A DNA stretch of 64,000 nt from Symsagittifera roscoffensis (GCF_963678635.1 NC_087064.1:21500509-21564508); one strand, 5' to 3'. Shown: positions 46,115 to 55,501, numbered from the stretch's first letter. The notes: a model not told the origin generated them from the sequence alone. Program-made: numbers and translations.

Positions 46115-47251
46115 CAATTTAAAAATCCATCAAAAATTGCTACCCAACAGTCACAGAATCAGTCTTCACCGACATCATCCCAAGATAATCCAACACCACC
46201 TTCAACTACTCAAAACCCTCAAACATCTACACGAATTTCTTTTCAAGACAATCCATACACCTTTGAAGAAAGGCACGCTCGTTTATCTGAACCACTAGAA
46301 CCAGTTCAACGACAAGCATCCCTAAGTGAACCAACATATAATCTTTACCCAACACTACCACAAGAACTAAGTAGAATACGAAACCTTAGTCAAAACCAAA
46401 ACACAGCAGAAATAAATAGACAAATTATACATCCTCGACGAAATAGAAATTTTCAAACTCCCCGAGTTCATTTTGATATACCTCAATCCCCAACACAAAC
46501 CACTCCAGAAAACACCACTGGTATCACACCAGAAACTCCTACACTTTTTTCACAACGAAGCACTTCAAGTCTACCTTCAGACTACTTAGGTTCAACACCA
46601 ACATCTGAACAGATACGTGAAAATCCCTTTAACCCCCCAAACCTAACATCACGACTGCCATATTGGACTACAAATTCATTCACACAAGGTGAACCAAATT
46701 TAGTCAATGACCCCATAGATATTTCTACGGATACAACAACATCCTCATCACTACCAGAAACATTATCACTACCATCAACACCATCAATAAGTCAATTTTC
46801 ACCACTACCCTTTAACTTAAATTTTCCAAATAATCTCGACGCCAGATATCGAGAACAATCATCAATAAATATTCCTTTAAGATTAGATTGGAATACATTC
46901 ACAGCACCTCCACCACTATTTGGACAACATCAAGAAAGTAACCGCCTTCATAACTGGGCACTTAATAGATTACAATATCGCCAAGATATTCACAACGATA
47001 TCCGTGATCACAATATTCAAATACTCCAACAAAACAGTTTACAATTAAAATTTGAAATCACAGTTAAGTTAAATAATATTACCCAACATCCCTACCCATT
47101 AAATCCACCTAACATAACAGCTCAATCACTACCACCACCGTTTATAACTACTGAAGTAATATACAAATACGACAGATACACTAAAAACACAATTGGTTAC
47201 ATTACATTTTATAATCCATACTCAGGATTATCATACACATGTATATTCTAA
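46115..47251 (+). CDS. Methionine-free ORF, 378 codons, Pro/Ser/Thr-rich then structured
   Basis: The frame is open from just after a TAA (46112-46114) to a TAA at 47249-47251, and it contains no ATG codon. The homologues in element A open after a stop at the same place and share SKIA, STRISFQDNPYTFEE, PSDYLGSTPT, ENPFNPP, NNLDARYREQSS and LRLDW, so the protein is real. Residues 1-265 are low-complexity Pro/Ser/Thr/Gln. The last ~110 look folded (HNWALNRLQYRQDI, VIYKYDRY, IGYITFYNPYSG). The end overlaps the env start by 13 bases. Possible starts: a near-cognate ATT at 46136 in good context (AAAATTG, identical in three copies), or an acceptor such as CCCAACAG/TCACAG at 46151. Unknown function; a product encoded just before env could be a matrix, leader or glycoprotein-associated protein. 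Confidence 0.72.
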   Translation, partial: QFKNPSKIATQQSQNQSSPTSSQDNPTPPSTTQNPQTSTRISFQDNPYTFEERHARLSEPLEPVQRQASLSEPTYNLYPTLPQELSRIRNLSQNQNTAEINRQIIHPRRNRNFQTPRVHFDIPQSPTQTTPENTTGITPETPTLFSQRSTSSLPSDYLGSTPTSEQIRENPFNPPNLTSRLPYWTTNSFTQGEPNLVNDPIDISTDTTTSSSLPETLSLPSTPSISQFSPLPFNLNFPNNLDARYREQSSINIPLRLDWNTFTAPPPLFGQHQESNRLHNWALNRLQYRQDIHNDIRDHNIQILQQNSLQLKFEITVKLNNITQHPYPLNPPNITAQSLPPPFITTEVIYKYDRYTKNTIGYITFYNPYSGLSYTCIF

Positions 47252-49857
47252 AATTATTAATTTTTCTCCAAACCCTTTTTCTAATAACCTCAAATCAAAA
47301 TATAAACCCTTCCCCTCGTACAGGACCACAAGATTTATTAGTAACACATTACGATTGCGAAGAAAATGAACAAAAAACACTACATAAATATGCAATCAAT
47401 CAGGTATCACAATGTGAAACAGAACCACAAGCTATAGAAACCACAGATATAATAGCAACACTCTATTCAAAAGCCCGAGCAACAACAGTTACAGGTTATA
47501 AATTCACAGCAACATTTTCCGAAAAGAAAGTACATTGTTCACAAGTCTCGAACGGAAACAAAAACCGACTTGACCATGAATCATTCTACCAAAGTAATAT
47601 AGAACGTCTTTTACATCTCAATCCCGACGATTGTAAAAATGAATTACTTAGACTAAACATCACAAAAAATAAAAACTCCCAAAGAAAATTAGTTAATTTT
47701 CAAGTTTTTTCAGACTCTGTACATCAATCACAACTTGAAAGACACCAAGGACATATAAGACTAGACGAAAAATACCCGTATAACGGCGCACACGGACGAT
47801 TAACCTATGACCTACATGATAAACACTGGATACCACACATTGGTATAAATAACCCATCAAACTGCAAAGCAGACACAAAAAATAAAGGATACCAAGAAAT
47901 AATGTTTTTCGATTGGAAAATACAACTCGAAAAAATACAACTCACACGAGATTTATCTGATAATACAATGATCTATCAAGGAATCCGACTACCTTGTAAA
48001 AATGATCAAGGATATTGCGACCCTACAACGAGAACACAAGCAACAATTGTTTGGTTCCCCGAAGACACATGTACAACATTTCAAGTAGCAAAAATACACG
48101 CTCGTATGATAAAATTTCACGAAAAATATTTTATACAATCAATTCCATATGAACAAGTCCATCCATCACGCAAACTAAGTTCCGATTTTCGAAACATAGA
48201 CAATATAGAAAATAAATTGACACGTTTTCAAATATATCAAGAAACAGAACTTGCATGTAAATACAGGAATCCACTTCACAGAACACAATACTCTGAAATA
48301 TTAGTTGAATATGAAAAAGGATTCGACATGACCACTGGTAAAGTAAAAATCGACCCATACGCCACAGGTCATCCTCTAAACGAAGGAACATCCTATATAC
48401 CAGTTAATTTTGAAAAAAGCAACGGACAACCTGGTGGACATCTAAAACCTTATGACACCAGAAGCACACGCTTACAAGAATTATCACTAATGAATACTAC
48501 ATATTTTGGTAATATCCACTATGATATTCATTTGGATATGAAACTAGACTATACAATTAGCCGCATTTTTCAAGAAATGTCACTCTCTGAATTAGAAACA
48601 CTACATCAACTATGCGAATTAGAACGAACACAAATACTACAATCACTTGCACTAGCAGTATTAAAAATACCCTACGCAGGATACTTATTATCAGGAAATA
48701 GATCAAATTTTTTAGACTACGAAGGAAACATCTTATGGTTTTATACTTGTACTAAAAAAGTATCACCACTATACGTTTTTGAAGATAAACGATGTTATAA
48801 AAGAATTCCTATCTTTTATAAGAATAAAGTACATTTCGTGGATACACTTTCACGAAGAACATATTTCTGGGATACCGCAGTCCCATGTGGATCAGAAAAT
48901 AGCCACAATGTAGTACAACTAAACCCTGATGAAAACAAATATTATCTTCTCACTCCATATCCCACATTAATGCAATCACTCAAAAAATTTTCACCAGAAA
49001 GCATTCGCGCTATTGCTCGAAACCCAAATATAGACTTACAATCAATAGGAATCTATTCAAAATCAGATATTCAACATCACATTAGAACACAACAATTCCA
49101 CGAATTATTAACACAAATGGACACTATACAAAGACAATCAATAGACCAAAACTTACGCAAACTTGCAGAAACCGCAGGATTTGCCGATATCTACACGCAA
49201 GACTATAGCGGATATTTTAAAGACATAAAAGATTATATATATCTAAACGGCGAAAAATACCGTCCCCAAGATATATCACCAATTAACATTTTTAGCTTTG
49301 TTACACTCAAAAATGAGATCCTAGATTTTCTAGGATGGCCCTACTACATCTTAGAAAAATTGACTATTTTATACGCAATGTTTAACTTTATTGGATTTCT
49401 TTTCTCACTCTTAAAAGGAATCTACAATACATGTGCTATACACACACAAGTAAACAGACAAGCAAGCGTAGCACGCATACTCTTTGCAGGATTTTTTGGA
49501 ATTTTTTCCACATCTATAAAGAAAATTCTTTTAGACGCACAAATAAAAGAATATAACACAAAAATAACAACACGACAAAATACATACGACGAAGAACATA
49601 ACAATGTCGACACACAGCCAACGGCACCACAATTACCACCCCTACCAAATAACCATCCACTATCCCTAGCCCCGCGAAATTTTAGAAATTTAGCAATCAC
49701 ACATAATCCAAATTTTCGACTCACCACATCACAAAGTCCCGTCCAACATATAATGACACATCCATCACAAGATGATAATACTTATGAACAAATTATTGAA
49801 CAGCCCCATACCACCGCTTTTCAATCTCAAAATAATAATTTTTTTAGCCCACGATGA
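47239..49857 (+). CDS. env: Envelope-like membrane glycoprotein, 872 aa
   Basis: Begins with a signal-peptide-like MYILKLLIFLQTLFLITS, then an ectodomain of about 680 residues with scattered cysteines and several N-glycosylation sequons (LNIT, MNTT, GNRS). A membrane-anchor region lies at about 697-730 (WPYYILEKLTILYAMFNFIG), followed by a second hydrophobic stretch (RILFAGFFGIFS) and a Pro/Gln-rich tail. The pre-anchor part has a spaced pattern of CTKKV, KRCYKRIPIFYKNKVHFVD, a Cys 30 residues on, and KYYLLTPYP. I associate this with class III fusion glycoproteins of chuvirus type, as seen in some retroelements; that is a hypothesis from memory of the pattern. No obvious furin site. The stop overlaps the next ATG as ATGA. 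Confidence 0.8.
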   Translation: MYILKLLIFLQTLFLITSNQNINPSPRTGPQDLLVTHYDCEENEQKTLHKYAINQVSQCETEPQAIETTDIIATLYSKARATTVTGYKFTATFSEKKVHCSQVSNGNKNRLDHESFYQSNIERLLHLNPDDCKNELLRLNITKNKNSQRKLVNFQVFSDSVHQSQLERHQGHIRLDEKYPYNGAHGRLTYDLHDKHWIPHIGINNPSNCKADTKNKGYQEIMFFDWKIQLEKIQLTRDLSDNTMIYQGIRLPCKNDQGYCDPTTRTQATIVWFPEDTCTTFQVAKIHARMIKFHEKYFIQSIPYEQVHPSRKLSSDFRNIDNIENKLTRFQIYQETELACKYRNPLHRTQYSEILVEYEKGFDMTTGKVKIDPYATGHPLNEGTSYIPVNFEKSNGQPGGHLKPYDTRSTRLQELSLMNTTYFGNIHYDIHLDMKLDYTISRIFQEMSLSELETLHQLCELERTQILQSLALAVLKIPYAGYLLSGNRSNFLDYEGNILWFYTCTKKVSPLYVFEDKRCYKRIPIFYKNKVHFVDTLSRRTYFWDTAVPCGSENSHNVVQLNPDENKYYLLTPYPTLMQSLKKFSPESIRAIARNPNIDLQSIGIYSKSDIQHHIRTQQFHELLTQMDTIQRQSIDQNLRKLAETAGFADIYTQDYSGYFKDIKDYIYLNGEKYRPQDISPINIFSFVTLKNEILDFLGWPYYILEKLTILYAMFNFIGFLFSLLKGIYNTCAIHTQVNRQASVARILFAGFFGIFSTSIKKILLDAQIKEYNTKITTRQNTYDEEHNNVDTQPTAPQLPPLPNNHPLSLAPRNFRNLAITHNPNFRLTTSQSPVQHIMTHPSQDDNTYEQIIEQPHTTAFQSQNNNFFSPR

Positions 49858-51647
49858 GCCGCCAACTTGGATCACTCCATCGATCAAATTCCCATCCAAC
49901 CAACCTTACCTCTTCAATCCCAATAATACCACTTTTTGCTTTTCCGCCACCCGATTTTCCATCTAGCAATGTAACATCAGGCATGAATTCCGACACTAAC
50001 TCACAAATTTCAGTTTTATACTCCATTTCACAGCTAAATAACCCGAATATTGAAACCCCCGACGAATTTGCCGACTCAGAACCATCTCCATCCAATAATT
50101 TTCATAACCCTTCTCATTTTTCTCAACCTCCTTTTCAACCCATATTATCAAATAACCCTGACCCAATCACTCCTACACCCTCTTATGCTTCCCAAGTTAC
50201 CCCAACCTACTCCTCATACCATTCTGACCAATCATCTCCAGACACCCCCCGAATCTCCCCAGAGCTAGACAATTTTATTACCCTCCAACAACAACCCTAC
50301 CACCTTAACACCCCGACCATAAACCAAATCTCCTCCACTACAAATTCATCCAATCCCCCTACACCCTCTTCAAATTATACCGAATCATTAGCACCATCAT
50401 CCACATCAACTGAATCCTCACTCAACACTAATAGAGCTTATCGCACTTTTAAAAGAAAGTTCCCCAACCATCCTTTCCCAGCAAAACCAGGAACAGCCCG
50501 AGAATACATCAACCACCCCCAACATACTAACACTAGAGAATTTTTAGCCATCACTTTACCCTCATTTCCACAATACACCTTAAACACCCCTCATGACGCT
50601 AACGAAACACGCAACTTTGTAGACGAATACGTTTTAATGCCCACTCTCTCTTGGACCTCATACTATCATTTCACTAACCCTCTTTGCTTACCTTTAACTA
50701 ACACATCCATTGATATAGACCGAAACAAAGACATGCTATATCGACTAACTACACCACTCACCGCTAGACAATTTACTTACGTTGGATATAAAAAATCACT
50801 AAAAATACACACTGCACCTAGAGCTAACGAATACACACTAGAATACTATGATCACAACATCATCAGAGCTAACCAAGATCAATTCTTAGACGACGATCGC
50901 TTCGCTAACCCACAAATCACCGAGAAATTTTTCATCAAGACACCATATGTATTTACACTAAACATCTTCGACCGAAAGTTTGATCACATTATTTCAGAAG
51001 CACTCACAAGCACACAAGCGTACGAAAGTTTTAAAGAACGCTTCCAAATCTTTTCACTAACCTTTCATTTCCTTGCACCACACGAAAGAGATTTACACTG
51101 CTCACACGATATTATGTTGCGAACTAAACAAACACATACATACAGTTACTATCGTTTCATCCAAAATCACTTTGACCTCCACACACCCTCTAGACAACCA
51201 CACCATCGCTTTCAATTCATCAATTCAAAATACACTTCACCGTATTTCCTAAATTTCACATATTGTATTAAAAATACTAACCTTCATGGTATTCTTCGTA
51301 ATTATGACCCCATAACCCAAATGTATATTTTCTGCCCCATCACCAAGACCTTCAACGCAGAAGAATCCCGACCCTTCCTTATCCCGCACGAGTTTGTACA
51401 GCCTATAGAAATCCCCATTTTAGAATTCATCCACAACACTAAATTTAACCACAAGTTATATAACTTAATCCAAAACACACCTTATGAGTTTGCAGTAGGC
51501 ACTGAAGAGCTAACCACTATTAAGGCACTTCAATTGCTTTGGCCACTACTTCAAACTAAAAATATCATCCGCATCTTCGCTAAACTACTAACAACTTCAG
51601 AACTAATTCACGATATCTTCCCCCACGGTTTTTTCCCCGACGACTAA
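49854..51647 (+). CDS. Terminal ORF of element B, 597 aa, unknown
   Basis: Starts MSRQLGSLHRSNSHP inside the env stop (ATGA). Residues 1-185 are Ser/Pro/Thr-rich and probably disordered. Residues 190-597 look like a folded globular protein rich in aromatic residues and His (RAYRTFKRKFPNHPFPAKPG, YDHNIIRANQDQF, RDLHCSHDIMLRTKQTHTY, RPFLIPHEFVQPIEIPILEF). No signal peptide, membrane helix or catalytic motif that I know. Element A carries a full-length but frameshifted homologue with the C-terminal half best conserved. Its place after env, the usual site for accessory genes of complex retroviruses, and the strong splice donor right after its stop are notable. Confidence 0.75.
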   Translation: MSRQLGSLHRSNSHPTNLTSSIPIIPLFAFPPPDFPSSNVTSGMNSDTNSQISVLYSISQLNNPNIETPDEFADSEPSPSNNFHNPSHFSQPPFQPILSNNPDPITPTPSYASQVTPTYSSYHSDQSSPDTPRISPELDNFITLQQQPYHLNTPTINQISSTTNSSNPPTPSSNYTESLAPSSTSTESSLNTNRAYRTFKRKFPNHPFPAKPGTAREYINHPQHTNTREFLAITLPSFPQYTLNTPHDANETRNFVDEYVLMPTLSWTSYYHFTNPLCLPLTNTSIDIDRNKDMLYRLTTPLTARQFTYVGYKKSLKIHTAPRANEYTLEYYDHNIIRANQDQFLDDDRFANPQITEKFFIKTPYVFTLNIFDRKFDHIISEALTSTQAYESFKERFQIFSLTFHFLAPHERDLHCSHDIMLRTKQTHTYSYYRFIQNHFDLHTPSRQPHHRFQFINSKYTSPYFLNFTYCIKNTNLHGILRNYDPITQMYIFCPITKTFNAEESRPFLIPHEFVQPIEIPILEFIHNTKFNHKLYNLIQNTPYEFAVGTEELTTIKALQLLWPLLQTKNIIRIFAKLLTTSELIHDIFPHGFFPDD

Positions 51648-51650
51648 CAG

Positions 51651-52030
51651 GTAAGTATGAACTAAATGAATATTACTAACTAATTAAAATATTGAAAAAC
51701 TCACCATTCCTTATTCATGTTTTCTTTAGATTTTTAGCCTTCATCTTCAATCATCTGAAAAATTCACAAAAGAAAAATAAAAAATAGCAAACTTCTTCAA
51801 AACTATTTAAAACCCTATTTAACTTTTGCACCAACAATTAAATAAATATAATACCAATGCAGTAAATTAATTTATAAAATTTTCCCCTAAAAGCAGTAAA
51901 TCTACATATGATGAAAATTTGTATCTTAAAAGTCCCCCATTACTAGCAGTAAATTTCCAAATTCTATGCAGTAAATTAATAAAATGCAATTGCAGTACTA
52001 ACCTTTTGATATTTTCATTCATTCGCACAG
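51651..52030 (+). other. Predicted intron just after the last stop codon
   Basis: A consensus donor CAG/GTAAGT lies three bases after the TAA. At the other end are a perfect branch motif TACTAAC (51996-52002), a pyrimidine-rich tract and CGCACAG/AAATTC. Element A conserves the branch motif, tract and acceptor, while its donor is altered (AAAA/GTAACT). Because the intron is only three bases past the stop, splicing would not trigger the usual downstream-junction decay. Confidence 0.6.
51858..51998 (+). repeat. GCAGTAAAT motif, five copies
   Basis: GCAGTAAA(T) occurs four times (about 51859, 51893, 51939, 51968), with a fifth, GCAGTACTAAC, merging with the branch-site motif. The complementary TTTACTGC is repeated in element A (about 1035-1185). 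It lies wholly inside the predicted intron. Confidence 0.6.
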
Positions 52031-52503
52031 AAATTCTATCCACACTCGCACAGCTCGCCCACGAAGAATTGTTTAAAATAATGAATTTCAGTTTCAAGTT
52101 TTCACACTCAACAACTCTAACAAATAATAACAAGTTTCAAACTTTCCTTTAACCCGGTTGGAAAGGAATCATATACTAAACAAAACTAACCAACGCAGCT
52201 TACTAAATACCACAAATCATAAAATAACAGCATGACTAAGAAAAGGAAACCAACGGTACCCAAACCGGATTAACCCAGTTTAAAACTGGATAATTTATTC
52301 TTTTGAAGACTATTACAAAGTCTTAGAAAGAAATAATAAAACACAAAAAAGTCAAAAGACAAACCCATACCACAAACAATTTGCTTTTTGGAAAAAGTAC
52401 ATAACCAACAAAACATAAGTAAAACCACAACAAACCCAACATAAAATGTTGTCACATAACAGGACCCCTCATAAAAACCGCATGAAATCATACTCCCACA
52501 CCT

Positions 52504-52561
52504 GGCCTAACCCACCAGGAAAGGACGTCCTGAGCATGCTCTATAGCCGGCCTAACCCACC
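52504..52561 (+). other. Conserved palindrome cluster flanked by GGCCTAACCCACC repeats
   Basis: Two exact copies of GGCCTAACCCACC (52504-52516, 52549-52561) enclose back-to-back perfect palindromes AGGACGTCCT (52522-52531) and GAGCATGCTC (52532-52541), then GCCGGC (52546-52551). Element A retains the flanking repeats, AGGACGTCCT, GCATGC and GCCGGC (454-512) in an otherwise drifting region. A structured RNA or protein-binding element is likely. Confidence 0.65.
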
Positions 52562-53262
52562 GTGCTACATCCACGCTTTGTGACCACACCTTTATTTTTA
52601 ATAAGAGCTACTCAAGGGTGAGTAACTCTTCAAAATAACCGAACTAAAACAAAAAGCTTTTGTGAAAACAACTAACTAAAATCATAATTAAAAAATATTA
52701 AATTAATAAAAGTTTTATAAAATGTAAAATCACATGATGCAATATATAGATCAGAATACAACACCAAGGACGAACATCAAAAGACAAGACGACCTCACTA
52801 CACTCGAGAGAGAATGACCAACTATAATCGATATGCCGCTCACAATCACAACTCAAAGGATTTAGAGTACGACTTGACCTCGCAGAAAAGGACTTCATTG
52901 AACTAGACCAATGACCACCTCGATGTTCAAGTATACGTACAGATCCGAGTAACCAGGCATCCCCTCCACGCACAATCTCCACGCCATTCCCGAGCTAGAT
53001 CAAACACAAAAGAAGTTCTCTCCGAAGAACAGAAAAACCTGACATAGCCAACCATTCTGAAACCAGAATTGATGCTGTTGCAGAGACTCAGTCGTTGTCA
53101 CAAGAAGAACACAACGTCTTGTGTCCTCAATTCCAGATCCCTGGAACTTCCTTAACAAAAAGGAAACAAAAGAAAAATGATGTTCGCCAAATACCAACGT
53201 CCATCATCCATCCTTGAACTACAAAAGAACTGTTCTAAAAAACTCTGTAAAACCCGGATGGG

Positions 53263-53670
53263 TGGAACCTGATCTAAACTATATTTTATGATTGGATAAA
53301 TTAAATGTTTTACCAATGTAAAGTATTTAATATTAACCAATCATGATCCATCTAACTAACAACCCACTTATTTGTAAGTGCTGAAGTTACTTGTAATTTC
53401 AGCACCAGAGAGATTTGAATTTAACTTAGAAATTAGTTGGACTCTCCCGAGCACTTCAGCAGCCGCAATAAACCAGTATACCCTAGATCTATTGAGCCTA
53501 GCAGAGACTAGTTAAACAACCTGAGACTAGATAGTATAAGAGTAAGATTAGGATCGGTATTAGACTAAGAAGTTGCACGAATCTATCCGGCCGAAAATAA
53601 GATAGCGTGACGAGCAGACGGTGTACCCTATCCGAAATTACTCTATGAGTTACACTCCAGTCCTAACTCA
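53263..53670 (+). repeat. 3' LTR of element B
   Basis: Identical to 34768-35175 over 408 bp, with AATAAA at 53467-53472. Followed directly by AATT, the right target duplication. Confidence 0.96.
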
Positions 53671-53674
53671 AATT

Positions 53675-55501
53675 TATGATAATAATTGCAAATGCAATTT
53701 GTATCGCTTGTTGAAAACATATGTAAAAAATGTCAATTAAAAGGGTCTAATTCCTAATTCAGATGCTGATAAAGAGGAAAAAATTTTAAAATAGCCGAAA
53801 CTTGTCTCAATTAAGAGTGTGCTAGATAATTCAATAAACTTAAATATGTGCCATTCAAGTTTGGTGAAAAACTGACAACTGAAATTTTAAGTATTTTTAT
53901 TTAATCAATCAATCAATATTAGGCGCCATGCAAAAAAAAAATCAAAACTTCGGGGTACTTGTTAGTTGTGCTTAAGATACACTTGTGAATGTCTGAATTT
54001 ACTTTTCTATCGCTGGCTTTGTATACGCTTTCCCTGCCGATCCGAAACTTTATCTTCGTCGTTGTTTTGTTGTTTATCTTGCATTAAACCAATTCGCAAC
54101 GTCAATCTGGCATGCAGAGCCAGGGAAATGCGCAGGGTCTTTTGAATAGCACCTCCGGAAATCTGCGAAAGAGTCTTCTGAAAGACAGGAAGAATCAGAA
54201 GGTTTCTTTGGATTCGATTGCTTTCTTCTGGATTTAGAGCAGCCCTACGCAGAAGTCCGTTTCCCCTGAGGTCTTGTTTAGTTAGCGCTTACTCTTAATT
54301 GGGAATTTATTGCGCCTTTCTGCTCCCAAACTTGCGCTTTTTCCTCTCCTTTGGGGCAGAAATTGGGGCAATTTTGGAACATGTGGTTCCACTTACTTAA
54401 ATCATTCCAGCGCCTAAATTGTTCTGAATTGGACTAAAAAGCGTGAGTGACAAAAAGCGACTAAGCAGCTCAAACTTGTGTTCGATTCACGGAGACGGTC
54501 GCAAAACTTGTTTTCAGCTCCAATCTTGTCTTTTGAGCAGAAAGTTGGCATGTTTTACCAAACATTTGCCGCTAATGAGTACTTACTTTTCTTGGCACCC
54601 TGCTTTTGCGCTGTTAAAGCGACACTAGACTGTATTTAACACTGTACCCGAAATAGGCAGTCGTCGAATTGTTTTTATTTCTCAGTTCCTTTGTTTCTCG
54701 CCCATTAATTCCGCTTATTTGCCCTCAACAATTTGTACTGTCCCCTTATCTAAATTGCAACTAACTTGTATTTTTGCCCTGTTTTCTAAACCTAAAATTA
54801 TTCCCCGGAAATTTTACCAAAAATGAGAAGCCATGCGTCATAGCTAAGAAAAATCGATTTCGAAAAAAATATATAAAAAGTTCATATAAAAAGAACAATT
54901 TTGGGTTTCAAACAAAATCGCTGGATAAATTAGAGCATATGCCTTTATGACTTATATTCGAAGCTATAGCAATCCCCCCCCCCCCCCCTTACTTCGTTGT
55001 TGCGGTTAATCGTTGTGATATCTTGTAATTGCGGGACTCGTTTTGTTATTTCGCGGCTAAATTGGATCGTTTGGTTTCATTTGGCGAAGTTTTCTGATTA
55101 ACTATTGCGATTACAGGTAAACTTTACCGTGAGTGCTAGCACAGTGCTGGTTAAGTAGCACGTTTGAGACATTTTTAATCGGCTTTAATCTCCGGAAAGT
55201 TGTTACCACTCCAAGCCTCAGAAGTAATTCAAATTAGAAGCACCAAACTTCAAAAACCAGTCGCCCGCCACATAGCAACTCATTCCATATCTATTACCTG
55301 GTTTTACCTATCTAAATTTAACCACTACCACCTGAAAAGCAACCTAGTTATATTTACTTTTCTAAATACCCAAAACAGGCCAGATAAACCCAGTTTTGAA
55401 TGGAAATGATGAAAATCTAGCCTTGATTAATCATAAACTCTTTCCAAAAATAAACATAAAATTATTACATCTCTTTCAAAACCTAATTATTTCGATCGAA
55501 A
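53675..55501. other. Intergenic region upstream of the FGFR-like gene
   Basis: Contains one candidate minus-strand exon (54007-54288), a 15-base C tract at 54974-54988 and otherwise AT-rich sequence. No TATA-type promoter can be assigned to the receptor gene with confidence. Confidence 0.5.
54007..54288 (-). CDS. Candidate terminal exon of an unidentified gene
   Basis: A 93-codon frame without an early ATG runs from after a TAA to a TAG at 54007. It is less AT-rich than its surroundings and reads RGNGLLRRAALNPEESNRIQ at first, then a Gly-Ala-Ile/Leu-rich stretch (SGGAIQKTLRISLALHARLT), and ends in a charged tail. Two plausible acceptors lead into it: CCTCAG/GGGAAA at 54265 and, with a long pyrimidine tract, CTGTCTTTCAG/AAG at 54177. 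I do not recognise the protein. It may equally be chance or a pseudogene. Confidence 0.3.
   Translation of the reverse strand, partial: ALTKQDLRGNGLLRRAALNPEESNRIQRNLLILPVFQKTLSQISGGAIQKTLRISLALHARLTLRIGLMQDKQQNNDEDKVSDRQGKRIQSQR

Larger units (their letters stand above)
51648..53262 (+). other. 3' non-coding region of element B
   Basis: 1.6 kb without a coding frame of note. Holds the predicted intron, the palindrome cluster, a CCAGTTTAAAACTGG inverted repeat (about 52278) and a GC-richer segment (52780-53260) that matches the left end of the window. No clear long polypurine tract precedes the 3' LTR; the last bases are CGGATGGG. Confidence 0.7.
34768..53670 (+). mobile_element. Element B: apparently intact 18.9-kb env-bearing Ty3/gypsy-like LTR retroelement
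   Basis: Two 408-bp LTRs, identical by eye, bound the element. Both begin TG and end CA, and AATT flanks both sides (34764-34767 and 53671-53674) as a 4-bp target duplication. The domain order protease-RT-RNaseH-integrase puts it in the Ty3/gypsy lineage. All main reading frames are open. Identical LTRs imply recent insertion. At 18.9 kb it is far above the usual 5-12 kb of the group, because of an extended Gag, five ORFs beyond gag, pol and env, and a long 3' non-coding tail. Confidence 0.95.

Noticed and set aside
54443..54628. 61-aa plus-strand frame in the intergenic region
   Set aside because: No homology, domain or splice support; likely chance.
54974..54988. Poly-C tract as a regulatory G-quadruplex
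   Set aside because: A plain homopolymer; length is unreliable in assemblies and nothing else supports a function.
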